Source: Tomitella cavernea
GTDB lineage: Bacteria; Actinomycetota; Actinomycetes; Mycobacteriales; Mycobacteriaceae
Assembly (NCBI RefSeq): GCF_016599145.1
Contig: NZ_JAENKO010000010.1
Span: 1-64,000, forward strand
Direction: 5' to 3'
Length of the DNA stretch: 64,000 bases
This document shows, piece after piece, positions 7,862 to 16,942 of the stretch. The translations under genes and the position numbers were made by a program. The notes under the pieces were generated by a model. That model saw nothing but the letters and a program-made list of their open reading frames with translations, searched no databases and was not told where the DNA came from. The first letter of the stretch is position 1. Each line of letters begins with the position of its first letter.

Positions 7862-8286
7862 GAGGCGTCGTCCGGCGGGGAGGCGCATCGACGGCGGCGC
7901 GCCTCCCCGCCCGTAGGCGGGGCCCCGATCGGCGCAGCCGGACCGGGTCCCTCGGCCCGGGCGGCGAGAGCGGAATGGCCACCGTGGAGGCCGCGATCGC
8001 GCTGGCCGCGCTCGTGCTGGTCGTCGCGGCCTGCGTGGCTGCGGTGATGACGGTGGTCACGCAGGTGCACTGCGTGGACGCGGCCCGCGAAGTGGCGCGG
8101 CTCGCCGCGCGGGAAGACGGGCGCGCGGTAGACGTGGGGCACAGGATGCTCCCCGATGCGCGGATCGACGTGACGACGTCCGAGGGGATGGTCGTCGCCG
8201 TCGTGTCCGTGGACGCGCCGGTGCTGCCGATATCGCTGTCCGCAACGTCGGCGGCCGCGGTCGAACCAGGGAGCGCCGCCGGGTGA
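7858..8286 (+). CDS. TadE-like minor pilin
   Basis: 142 residues starting at GTG 7858, overlapping the DUF4244 stop. The basic N-terminus leads to G39|MATVE, again a prepilin cleavage site with Glu +5, followed by a ~25-residue hydrophobic helix (AAIALAALVLVVAACVAAV). The remaining ~75 residues contain the CVDAAREVARLAARE helix characteristic of TadE-family proteins, then a short beta-rich tail. TadE/TadF pseudopilins are needed for pilus assembly or form its tip. Corresponds in place to Rv3655c. Confidence 0.88.
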   Translation: MRGVVRRGGASTAARLPARRRGPDRRSRTGSLGPGGESGMATVEAAIALAALVLVVAACVAAVMTVVTQVHCVDAAREVARLAAREDGRAVDVGHRMLPDARIDVTTSEGMVVAVVSVDAPVLPISLSATSAAAVEPGSAAG

Positions 8287-8696
8287 CCGGTGGGCATCGT
8301 GCGCCGGCCCCGCGGCCGGCCAGTGTGCCCGGGGATGCCGGGTCGGCCACGGTGTTCGCGGCGCTCGGCATGCTGGCCCTGCTCACGTTCGCTGTGCTGT
8401 GCGTACAGGTGGGAGGAGCCGTGGTGGCGCGGCACCGGGCGCAGGCGGCGGCCGACCTGGCCGCGCTCGCCGCGGCGGGGGCCCTGGTGGACGGCAGCGG
8501 CGCATGCGCGTCCGCCCACACGGTGGCCGAGCGCAACGGTGCCCGGGTCTCCGCGTGCACGGTAGAGGGCCGGACTGTGCTGGTGCACGCGACGGCGCCG
8601 CTGCCGCTACGCGGACTGCCGGGCCCGGGGGAGGCCGAGGCGGTGGCGCGCGGCGGCTGGAGCGTCGACCGGCCACCCGGCAAGGGTGCGCGGTGA
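8283..8696 (+). CDS. TadE-like protein of secretion/helicase neighbourhood (Rv3654c-like)
   Basis: 137 residues from GTG 8283, overlapping the previous stop. A single hydrophobic helix (residues ~22-48, with ATVFAALGMLALLTFAVLCV) is preceded by GSATV, a weaker pilin-like site without the Glu. It is followed by RHRAQAAADLAALAAAGAL, the helix that marks Rv3654c-like proteins. A pair of Cys residues (CASAHTVAERNGARVSAC) may form a disulfide outside the membrane. It closes the pilus operon and converges on the helicase gene 55 bases away. Confidence 0.85.
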   Translation: MTGGHRAPAPRPASVPGDAGSATVFAALGMLALLTFAVLCVQVGGAVVARHRAQAAADLAALAAAGALVDGSGACASAHTVAERNGARVSACTVEGRTVLVHATAPLPLRGLPGPGEAEAVARGGWSVDRPPGKGAR

Positions 8697-8751
8697 CCCG
8701 TCTGCGTCTGCGTCCGTGTTCGTGCCGGCTCCGGCGCCCACCCCTCCCGAC

Positions 8752-11124
8752 CTATCGCTGTCCGCGGCCCAGTTCACTCAGCACGGCCCGCAGCAGCGCG
8801 ACGGCCCCGGCCTTGGACAGCGGCTCGTTGCCGTTGCCGCACTTGGGCGACTGGATGCACGACGGGCAGCCGGAGGCGCACTCGCAGGCCGCGACCGCGT
8901 CGTGCGTGGCGCGCAGCCAGCGGGTCAGCTCGGCGTGCCCTCTGTCTGCGAACCCGGCACCGCCCGGGTGCCCGTCGTAGACGAACACCGTCGGCAATCC
9001 GGTGTCGGCGTGCAGCGCCGTCGACACCCCGCCGATGTCCCACCGGTCGCAGGTGGCCACGAGCGGCAGCAACCCGATCGCGGCGTGCTCGGCGGCGTGC
9101 AGAGCGCCGGGGAAGTCGGCATCCGCCAAGCCGGCGTCGGTCAGCAGCTCCGGCGTCACGGTGTACATGACCGCGCGGGTGGGGAGCACACCCGGCGGCA
9201 TGTCGAGGTCCACCTGATCGAGCACCTCCCCGCTGCGCAGGGTGCGCAGGAACCCCACCACCTGGTGGGTCACCTCCACGGAAACCGAGGCCACCGTCAC
9301 TGCACCGAAGGATTCCCGTGCGTGCACCTCGGTGATCTCGATGGAGGTGTCCTCGCGTGCATGGGTGGTCCAGTCCGGCTCCTCTGCATGCACCAGGGCG
9401 ACTCCGTCGTCCAGGTCCAGCTCGTCGACGACGAAGGACTCGCCCTGGTGGATGTGCACGGCCCCGGGATGAATCGTCGCAGGCGCGCGCCCGGAGTCCA
9501 CCGTGCCGAGCAGCCTGCCGGTCTCCGCGTCGACGATCGCGACCTCGCGCCCGCCGGATCCGCGGATGTCGACCTCGCCGTGGGGCCGGACGTCCGCGGT
9601 GGGGTACCAGCCGTCGCGGCGGCGGCGCAGCAGGCCGTCGTCGACCAGGGCCGCGACCACCCCGTCCGCCCCCAGCTCGGCGACCTCCGCCGCGGTCAGC
9701 GGCGATTCCACCGCCGCGCACAGCAACTGCGGGCCCAGCACGTACGGGTTCGCCGGGTCGGTGACGGTGGCCTCGACCGGCCGCTCGAGCAGCGCCCTGG
9801 GGTGGTGCACCAAGTAGGTGTCCAGCGGATCTCCCCGGGCCACCAGCACCACAAGGGAGCCTTGCCCGCGGCGGCCCGCCCTGCCCGCCTGCTGCCAGAA
9901 CGACGCGACGGTCCCCGGGTACCCGGCCACGACGACCGCGTCGAGTCCCGCGATGTCGACTCCGAGTTCCAGCGCGTTCGTCGTCGCCACGCCGAGAAGC
10001 GCGCCGTCGGCCAGCGCGGCTTCCAGCGCACGCCTGTCGTCGGCGAGGTAACCGGCGCGGTAGGCGGCGATGCTGTCGGCGAGCTCGGGGACCGCCTCGC
10101 CGGCGAGGCCGGCGGCGGTCAGAGCGGTGATCTCGGCGCCGCGCCGCGACCGGACGAAGGTGAGCGTGCGCGCGCCCTCCACCACGAGGTCGGCCATGAT
10201 GCGCGCCGCCTCCGCGCCCGCCGACCGACGGACCGGCGCCCCGTTCTCGCCGGTGACCTCCGGCAGCAGCGGCGGCTCCCACAGCGCGACGGTCCGCGGA
10301 CCGCGCGGAGAGGCGTCGTCGGTGACCTCGACGACGTCGGCGCCCACCAGCCGCGACGCCGCCGCGCCCGATTGCGAGGTGGTGGCGCTGGCGAGCACGA
10401 ACACCGGCGCCGCCCCGAACCGTGCGCACAGGCGCCGGAGCCTCCGCACGATGAGCGCGACATTCGATCCGAACACGCCGCGGTAGGAGTGGCACTCGTC
10501 GATGACGACGAAGCGGAGACGGCGGAAGAACCGGCTCCACTTGGCGTGCCCGCCGAGCAGGCCGAGGTGCAGCATGTCCGGGTTGGTGAACACCCACCGC
10601 GAATGCACGCGCACCCACTCGCGGACCTCGCGGGGGGTGTCGCCGTCGTACGAGGCGGGGTTGACGGACGCAACAGGGGAATCGTGAGATGCGGGTGAAG
10701 CGGCGGGTACAGCACCGGTGCCCGTCGACTCGATCTCCCTGCACAAGGCGCTCACCGCCCGCAACTGGTCGGCGCCGAGAGCCTTGGTGGGGGAGAGGTA
10801 CAGCGCGGTCGCCCGCGGGTCGGTATACAGCGCGCTGAGGACGGGCAGGTGATACCCCAGCGACTTTCCCGACGCCGTTCCCGTGGACACCACCACGTGC
10901 CTGCCCGCGTACGCGTGCTCGGCCACCGCGGCCTGATGCAGCCACGGCCGCGGAATGCCGGTGGACTGCAGCGCTGCGACGACGTCGAGGTGCGCCCACT
11001 GCGGCCACGAGGCATGACGGGCCTCGCGCCCGGGGAGGTCGACCGCGTGCGTGAGCACCTCCGGCGCCGCGGCACCCGCGAGCACATGGTCGAGTAGTTC
11101 GCGCCCGAAGCTCGTCGCCGTCAC
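8752..11124 (-). CDS. DEAD/DEAH-box helicase with DUF1998 domain (Rv3649-like)
   Basis: 790 residues, starting GTG 11124. Motif I is STGTASGKSLGY, motif II is DECH in VIDECHSYRG, and motif III SAT appears in VLASATTS. The C-terminal RecA lobe includes ATNALELGVDIAGLD and the QQAGRAGRRGQ motif VI. The C-terminal DUF1998 region ends with four cysteines in CECASGCPSCIQSPKC, a probable zinc or Fe-S ligand set, as in YprA/MrfA-type helicases. Such enzymes are 3'-5' ATP-dependent helicases, and MrfA of Bacillus acts in mitomycin repair. It lies convergent to the pilus operon, as in other Mycobacteriales. Confidence 0.93.
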   Translation of the reverse strand: MTATSFGRELLDHVLAGAAAPEVLTHAVDLPGREARHASWPQWAHLDVVAALQSTGIPRPWLHQAAVAEHAYAGRHVVVSTGTASGKSLGYHLPVLSALYTDPRATALYLSPTKALGADQLRAVSALCREIESTGTGAVPAASPASHDSPVASVNPASYDGDTPREVREWVRVHSRWVFTNPDMLHLGLLGGHAKWSRFFRRLRFVVIDECHSYRGVFGSNVALIVRRLRRLCARFGAAPVFVLASATTSQSGAAASRLVGADVVEVTDDASPRGPRTVALWEPPLLPEVTGENGAPVRRSAGAEAARIMADLVVEGARTLTFVRSRRGAEITALTAAGLAGEAVPELADSIAAYRAGYLADDRRALEAALADGALLGVATTNALELGVDIAGLDAVVVAGYPGTVASFWQQAGRAGRRGQGSLVVLVARGDPLDTYLVHHPRALLERPVEATVTDPANPYVLGPQLLCAAVESPLTAAEVAELGADGVVAALVDDGLLRRRRDGWYPTADVRPHGEVDIRGSGGREVAIVDAETGRLLGTVDSGRAPATIHPGAVHIHQGESFVVDELDLDDGVALVHAEEPDWTTHAREDTSIEITEVHARESFGAVTVASVSVEVTHQVVGFLRTLRSGEVLDQVDLDMPPGVLPTRAVMYTVTPELLTDAGLADADFPGALHAAEHAAIGLLPLVATCDRWDIGGVSTALHADTGLPTVFVYDGHPGGAGFADRGHAELTRWLRATHDAVAACECASGCPSCIQSPKCGNGNEPLSKAGAVALLRAVLSELGRGQR

Positions 11125-11354
11125 CGGCCTGCTCTCCTCGTCACCGTTCCGCTCTCCTCGTCACCGCCGATCACTTCGACGCAGTGCGTCCCGGCACTGT
11201 GGGCGCGTGTTCCTGCAAGTCCGGTCGCCGCAGAATATTCCGGTTCGTTGACTATGCGATCAGCGCCTCTGTACTGCTCATTTTGAGTTATCAGTCACAT
11301 TGGCAACATCAACCACATCAGTCACGCGTTCCGCGTCGTCGGGACGTCGCTTCC

Positions 11355-11598
11355 ATGGAGGTCCCCACGAGTATCACCCGCACTCGCGGCGCCGTCGCAG
11401 GCGGCTTCGCGCTCGCCGCCGCGGCGGCGCTGGCGCTGCCCACGGTGGCTTCGGCGCCGCCGCAGAACAACAGCCCGCTCGGCAGCATCCTGGACGCGGG
11501 GTCGTCGCAGTCGGCGATGCCGGACCTGGGCTCGCTGCAGTCGTCGCTGGGCAGCGTCGTCGTGACGGCTCATGAACCTGTTCACCGGGATGTCCTGA
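11355..11598 (+). pseudogene. Frameshifted small secreted GSLG protein
   Basis: From ATG 11355 a standard signal peptide is readable (basic TRTRG, then a long Ala/Leu helix, and ASA before PPQNNSP). It is followed by LGSILDAGSS and LGSLQSSLGSVV, the GSLG style of other proteins in this window. The frame then runs without stop into the next gene in a codon-poor sequence. One base out of step, just downstream, stands MNLFTGMS and a TGA at 11596-11598. The simplest reading is a ~78-residue secreted protein broken by a single-base indel near 11555-11571. A sequencing error would give the same picture. No strong ribosome site precedes the ATG. Confidence 0.45.
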
Positions 11599-11643
11599 CC
11601 GGGACCGGCACGGCACCTCGGCGCGCGACGCTACTATTCGCGG

Positions 11644-12252
11644 GTGCAGCAGCTGTCCCTCTTCGCGGCCGAGTCCGAGGAGCCCGCCCCGACGGATCTC
11701 GCCGGGCTGCTCGCCGCGGGCGGGCACGCGGTGGCGACCGGCGCGGGCGCCCGCGTCTCCATCATCGTCGGCGCCCCGTGGCGTGCCCGCGCCGTCCTGC
11801 AGATGATGCAGCAGGCGCTGCGGGCAGGACGCCCGCCGGCCGCCGAGACCCCCGAAACAGCCGAGATCCTCGAAACGGACGAGCGGCGCCCGCTTGTGCG
11901 CACGGATCCCGCACCGGAACTGGTGCCGGTCGCCAGGGCGTGGCAGCGCGGCGCGATCAAACGCGTCCCCGACGGCTGGGTTCCCTCGGCGAGGGCGCTG
12001 CGGGCGTGGTCCCTCGCCGCAGGACGGGCAGTGGAAGGGCATTATCTCCTGGGCCTCGATCCGCACGCCGAGCAGACGCACCAGCCGCTGGCTGCGGCGC
12101 TTGCGCGCGCCGGGATCGCCGTCACGGTGATCGGCCCGCGCGGCGGCGGGCCCGCCATGCGCGTGACGGGCCGGCGCCGACTCTCGCGGCTCCGCGAGAA
12201 CATCGGCGAGCCGCCGGCGGACGGACCGGCCGACGCGTGGCCGCCGGGGTGA
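11644..12252 (+). CDS. Conserved hypothetical protein (Rv3647c-like)
   Basis: 202 residues from GTG 11644. It sits directly upstream of topA, the place of Rv3647c in M. tuberculosis, and has a similar length. The N-terminus is QQLSLFAAESEEP. The middle contains TGAGARVSIIVGAPWRARAVLQMM and a conserved-looking WVPSARALRAWSLAAGR. The protein is soluble, has no signal peptide, and is Ala/Arg/Pro-rich. No catalytic motif is recognisable. Function unknown; its constant position beside topA hints at DNA metabolism but proves nothing. Confidence 0.75.
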   Translation: MQQLSLFAAESEEPAPTDLAGLLAAGGHAVATGAGARVSIIVGAPWRARAVLQMMQQALRAGRPPAAETPETAEILETDERRPLVRTDPAPELVPVARAWQRGAIKRVPDGWVPSARALRAWSLAAGRAVEGHYLLGLDPHAEQTHQPLAAALARAGIAVTVIGPRGGGPAMRVTGRRRLSRLRENIGEPPADGPADAWPPG

Positions 12253-12433
12253 TCGGAACCGACGGTGAGACACGCCCGGGCCGGGTGTGCAAGTCTGGTG
12301 GCGGTGACGGACAGGCGCATCGGCGGTCGGCCTTGCACACGGCCGACGGTCGCTGAGTATGGTCGTGTTCCGGTAGCGGCGGCTTCGGTGCGCCGACTCG
12401 GGCGGCGCGACTCGGAAAGGGTTTGGTCAGCAG

Positions 12434-15394
12434 GTGGCAAGCACGAAGCAGGGCTCCGGTGCGAAGAGCGGATCGGGAGACGCGGTCACGCGCCGGCTCG
12501 TGATCGTCGAGTCCCCGGCCAAGGCCCGGACCATCGCCAACTACTTGGGTGCCGGTTACGTTGTCGAATCGTCACGCGGCCACATCCGCGATCTTCCGCG
12601 CGGCGCCGCCGACGTCCCCGCCAAGTACAAGGGGGAGAAGTGGGCGCGCCTCGGCGTCAACGTCGACCAGGACTTCGAGCCGCTCTACGTGGTGAGCCCG
12701 GACAAGAAGTCCACCGTCACCGAGCTGAAGTCTCTGCTCAAGGGCGTCGACGAGCTCTACCTCGCCACGGACGGCGACCGCGAGGGCGAGGCGATCGCGT
12801 GGCACCTGCTCGAGGCGCTCAAGCCCAAGGTGCCCGTCAAGCGCATGGTGTTCCACGAGATCACCAAGCCCGCCATCCTCGCGGCGGCCGAGAACCCTCG
12901 CGACCTGGACCAGGATCTGGTCGACGCGCAGGAGACGCGGCGGATCCTCGACCGTCTGTACGGCTACGAGGTCTCCCCGGTGCTGTGGAAGAAGGTGATG
13001 CCCAAGCTCTCCGCCGGCCGCGTGCAGTCGGTGGCCACGCGCATCATCGTCCAGCGTGAACGCGAGCGGATGGCGTTCACCGCCGCCGACTATTGGGACA
13101 TCGCCGCCACGCTCGATGCGGGCGCCGATGCCGCGCCACGGTCTTTCGGCGCCAAGCTGCAGTCGATCGACGGCAAGCGGGTGGCCACGGGACGCGACTT
13201 CGGCCAGGACGGACGGCTCAAGGCGGCCAAATCCGGCGCCGTCGAGGTCACCCTGGTCGACGAGGCCCGCGCCCACGCGCTCACCGAGTCGCTGCGGGGC
13301 GCCGACCTGACCGTCTCCTCGGCGGAGGAGAAGCCCTACACCCGTCGCCCCTACGCACCGTTCATGACCTCCACCCTGCAGCAGGAGGCCGGGCGCAAGC
13401 TGCGGTTCTCGGCCGAGCGCACCATGCGCGTGGCGCAGAAGCTGTACGAGAACGGCCACATCACCTACATGCGTACCGACTCGACCACGCTCAGCGAGTC
13501 GGCGATCCGCGCCGCGCGGGAGCAGGCAGGCGAGCTGTACGGGCCGGAGTACGTGCACTCCAGCCCGCGGCAGTACACCCGCAAGGTCAAGAACGCGCAG
13601 GAGGCGCACGAGGCCATCCGCCCCGCGGGCGACCAGTTCAAGACGCCGGGAGAGCTGCACGGCCGGCTCGACGGCGACGAGTTCCGGCTCTACGAACTCA
13701 TCTGGCAGCGCACGGTGGCGTCGCAGATGTCCGACGCCCGCGGCGTCACGCTGAGCCTGAAGATCGCCGGCACCGCGCGCACCGGCGAGCAGTGCGTGTT
13801 CTCCGCATCCGGGCGTACCATCACCTTCCCCGGTTTCCTCAAGGCGTACGTGGAGACAGTGGACGCTCTCGAGGGCGGCGAGGCCGACGACGCCGAGCGT
13901 CGGCTGCCGTACCTGTCGGAGGGTCAGGGGGTGACCGCCACCGAGCTCCGGCCGGACGGGCACTCCACCACGCCGCCGTCCCGATACACCGAGGCCAGCC
14001 TGGTCAAGGCGCTCGAGGACCTCGGCATCGGCCGTCCGTCCACCTACGCGTCGATCATCAAGACCATCCAGGACCGCGGGTACGTCTACAAACGGGGCAG
14101 CGCGTTGGTGCCCGCGTGGGTCGCGTTCGCGGTCATCGGGCTGCTCGAAGCGCACTTCGGGCGGCTGGTGGACTTCGACTTCACCGCGTCCATGGAGAAC
14201 GAGCTGGACGAGATCGCCGCCGGAACGCAAAGCCGGATCGACTGGCTCACAGATTTCTACTTCGGCAACGCATCGGACCCGGCGGGCACGCTGTCCGGCT
14301 CGGGCGGGCTCAAGCAGCTGGTGGGCGGCAACCTCGAGGACATCGACGCGCGTGAGGTCAACTCGATCCGCGTGTTCGACGACTCGGAGGGGCGGCCGGT
14401 GTTCGTGCGCGTCGGGCGGTATGGGCCGTACCTGGAGCGCACCGTCGCCGGCGACGACGGCGAGCCGACGTCGCAGCGTGCCAACCTCACCGACTCGATC
14501 TCGCCGGACGAGCTCACCGTCGAGGTGGCCGAGAAGCTCTTCGCCACACCGCAGGAGGGGCGCGAACTCGGGGTGGATCCCGCCACCGGCCACCGCATCC
14601 TGGCCAAGGAGGGCAGGTTCGGTCCGTATGTGACGGAGGTGCTGCCCGAGCCGAAGCCGGATGCCGACGCGGCGGACGCCGGGGCTGCGGAGCCGGAGGG
14701 CACGGAGCCGGCCTCGAAGACGCCCGCCAAGACCGCGGCGAAGAAGGCGCCTGCGAAGAAGACGGCGAAGAAGACGGCGAAGAAGGCGGCAGGGCCCAAG
14801 CCTCGCACCGCATCGCTGTTCAAATCGATGGAGTTGTCGTCGATCACTCTCGACGACGCCCTCACGCTGCTGTCGCTGCCGCGCGTGGTGGGCGTCGATC
14901 CAGAATCCGGGGAGGAGATCACCAGCCAGAACGGCCGGTACGGCCCCTACATGAAGAAGGGCACCGATTCCCGGTCGTTGGCGACGGAGGACCAGATCTT
15001 CTCGATCACCCTCGACGAGGCCCTCAAGATCTACGCCGAGCCCAAGCGTCGGGGCCGGCAGGCCGCAAAGCCGCCCCTGCGCGAGCTGGGCGACGACCCG
15101 TCCACCGGCAAGGCGATGGTGATCAAGGACGGGCGGTTCGGCCCGTACGTCACGGACGGCGAAGTGAACGCGAGCCTGCGCAAGGGTGATGAGGTCGCGG
15201 AGGTCACCGTGGACCGGGCTTCCGAGCTGCTCGCGGACAGGCGCGCGAAGGCGCCGGCGAAGAAGACCGCCAAGAAGACAGCCGCCAAGAAGTCTCCTGC
15301 GAAGAAGACGGCGGCGAAGAAGACGGCGGCGAAGAAGTCTCCTGCGAAGAAGACGGCCGCCAAGAAGACCACAGCGAAGAAGACGGCGGACTGA
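12434..15394 (+). CDS. topA: DNA topoisomerase I
   Basis: 986 residues from GTG 12434. The TOPRIM domain opens RLVIVESPAKARTIANYLG and has the metal-binding TDGDREGEAIAWHL. The catalytic tyrosine is Tyr345 in HITYMRTDS. The C-terminal region lacks the Cys4 zinc fingers of E. coli TopA. Instead it has the actinobacterial topo-C repeats (GRFGPYVTE, GRYGPYMKK and GRFGPYVTD motifs). Two lysine-rich stretches follow, one near residue 770 between repeats and one at the extreme C-terminus built from AKKTAAKKSPAKK units. These basic tails help DNA binding and processivity in mycobacterial and Streptomyces TopA. The enzyme relaxes negative supercoils. It converges on the deacetylase-like gene with only nine bases between stops. 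Confidence 0.98.
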   Translation: MASTKQGSGAKSGSGDAVTRRLVIVESPAKARTIANYLGAGYVVESSRGHIRDLPRGAADVPAKYKGEKWARLGVNVDQDFEPLYVVSPDKKSTVTELKSLLKGVDELYLATDGDREGEAIAWHLLEALKPKVPVKRMVFHEITKPAILAAAENPRDLDQDLVDAQETRRILDRLYGYEVSPVLWKKVMPKLSAGRVQSVATRIIVQRERERMAFTAADYWDIAATLDAGADAAPRSFGAKLQSIDGKRVATGRDFGQDGRLKAAKSGAVEVTLVDEARAHALTESLRGADLTVSSAEEKPYTRRPYAPFMTSTLQQEAGRKLRFSAERTMRVAQKLYENGHITYMRTDSTTLSESAIRAAREQAGELYGPEYVHSSPRQYTRKVKNAQEAHEAIRPAGDQFKTPGELHGRLDGDEFRLYELIWQRTVASQMSDARGVTLSLKIAGTARTGEQCVFSASGRTITFPGFLKAYVETVDALEGGEADDAERRLPYLSEGQGVTATELRPDGHSTTPPSRYTEASLVKALEDLGIGRPSTYASIIKTIQDRGYVYKRGSALVPAWVAFAVIGLLEAHFGRLVDFDFTASMENELDEIAAGTQSRIDWLTDFYFGNASDPAGTLSGSGGLKQLVGGNLEDIDAREVNSIRVFDDSEGRPVFVRVGRYGPYLERTVAGDDGEPTSQRANLTDSISPDELTVEVAEKLFATPQEGRELGVDPATGHRILAKEGRFGPYVTEVLPEPKPDADAADAGAAEPEGTEPASKTPAKTAAKKAPAKKTAKKTAKKAAGPKPRTASLFKSMELSSITLDDALTLLSLPRVVGVDPESGEEITSQNGRYGPYMKKGTDSRSLATEDQIFSITLDEALKIYAEPKRRGRQAAKPPLRELGDDPSTGKAMVIKDGRFGPYVTDGEVNASLRKGDEVAEVTVDRASELLADRRAKAPAKKTAKKTAAKKSPAKKTAAKKTAAKKSPAKKTAAKKTTAKKTAD

Positions 15395-15403
15395 CCCCCG
15401 GGA

Positions 15404-16684
15404 TCACGTGCGCGGGCCGGTGGCCACGGGCGGCAGCTGCTGCCAGTGGGCGAGGACGGCCGGGTCCTGCATCTCCATCCATGCGATCACGTCGGAGTAC
15501 GTCGCGCAGATCGTTTCGGGGTCGTCGCAGACTTCGCGCATGAAATCGGCGGTGGCCGGGTTGAAGGCGTTGCCGTTCCAGTCGTTGAAGTGGTTGGCGA
15601 TCACGAGCGGTGCGCGGTTTCCGCCCTTCGCCTGCTCGTACATGTACATGTAGGTGTCTTTGACGATCCGCCGCACTTCGGGGGCGGTATCCGGCTCGTC
15701 GCGTGCGCGGTTGAACGTGTACCAGAAGTTGTAGTCGAGGGCGGTCTGGGTCTTTCCGAGCGGCGGCGAGTAGACGTTGGGGATGGGGAACTCCCAGATG
15801 CCGTCCACTTTGTACGGCCAGGAGATGCCGGTGGTGGGCGAGGGCATGGACGAGTCCCACGTCATCCCGTGCGCCGTCCACGCGGGGATCAGCTGGTCGA
15901 GCCGGCCTTCCAGGCATTGGGTGCGGCCGCCGCGGACCTCCTCGGGGCCGAAGAGCAGCTCCTCGGGGGCGTTCTCGAGCCCATTGTTCCGCTTCCAGCC
16001 TTCCATGAGCGTGAAGAACTCATCCAGCTCGACATTCCAGTCGGCCGTGGTCCAGCGGTCGCCGTTGTATCCGCCGCCCGCGCAGAAATGGCCGACGTAG
16101 TGGGTGCCCATCTCGTGGCCGCCCAACCACGTTCTGTTGAGGTAGCGGATCTGCTCGCGGACCTCGCCGCGGGTGCCGCCGAAGGCCACGGCCGCCTGAC
16201 CGGGCGCGTGTCCGGGGCCCTGGTAGTGGTAGGCGTTCTCGTCGGTGAGGAAGTACAGGCCGGTCATCAGGGCGGTGAAGCGGGCGCTTGTCGCGCGGGC
16301 GGCGTCGAGGAACATGTCCCAGTTTGGCGTGACCCCGACGCCGTCGAAGGAGAACAGCACGAACTGCGGCGGCTTCGCTCCGGGGTCGAGCCGCGTCATC
16401 GGGACATTGGTAGGGGGCGGGGCAAGAGGCGCAGTAGGGGGTGCCGGTGTCTCGGTGGGTTCCGTGGCGACCTGTCCCGGGTGCTGAAAGCCTTCGCCAT
16501 CCGCGGCGTTGCTGTTTCCGGTGCTCTGCCACTGGAGGAGGCCGATCATCGCGGTCACCACGACGAAAACGGTGGCGACGGCCGCGTATTCGGTCAGACC
16601 GGGCCGCCTGCGCACGAGGGCGCGGCGAAAGCGGGCGCGTACTGCACGGCCGATCCGGCGGGGGCGGTGGTGGCGTCCCGTCAT
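15404..16684 (-). CDS. Polysaccharide-deacetylase-like membrane-anchored protein
   Basis: 426 residues from ATG 16684; an in-frame ATG ten codons upstream (16714) is possible. After a very basic N-terminus comes one membrane helix (residues ~36-55), then a Pro/Thr-rich linker and an extracellular domain. That domain contains FVLFSFDGVG and HEMGTHYVGHFC, which match the NodB/CE4 motifs TFDDG and HxxxH in order and spacing. Relatives remove acetyl groups from peptidoglycan or other polysaccharides. The second Asp of the first motif is Gly here, so activity is uncertain. Three Cys residues (in HFC, TQCLE and EVCDDPETICA) may form disulfides outside the cell. Confidence 0.75.
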   Translation of the reverse strand: MTGRHHRPRRIGRAVRARFRRALVRRRPGLTEYAAVATVFVVVTAMIGLLQWQSTGNSNAADGEGFQHPGQVATEPTETPAPPTAPLAPPPTNVPMTRLDPGAKPPQFVLFSFDGVGVTPNWDMFLDAARATSARFTALMTGLYFLTDENAYHYQGPGHAPGQAAVAFGGTRGEVREQIRYLNRTWLGGHEMGTHYVGHFCAGGGYNGDRWTTADWNVELDEFFTLMEGWKRNNGLENAPEELLFGPEEVRGGRTQCLEGRLDQLIPAWTAHGMTWDSSMPSPTTGISWPYKVDGIWEFPIPNVYSPPLGKTQTALDYNFWYTFNRARDEPDTAPEVRRIVKDTYMYMYEQAKGGNRAPLVIANHFNDWNGNAFNPATADFMREVCDDPETICATYSDVIAWMEMQDPAVLAHWQQLPPVATGPRT

Positions 16685-16942
16685 AGATGAAGCGACGCGG
16701 TGGCAGGCGGGCATGCCGGGATGGGCCGCGGGAGTTCCACCCCGCTCCGGCCGGTGGATTCGGTGCGAGTGATGGTGGGCCGCACAGTGCTTCGGAATCC
16801 ACGGACAGGACGGACATGGAGTGTGTCGACGGTCACGAATCGGACTATAACAACGGCGGAGTCCCGTGGCGCACAGGCGATCCGCCGCGTGTTCTCCGCG
16901 GGCGCGCTGCGTGAGCCGGGAACCGCGCGGGGCGTGCGGTCG

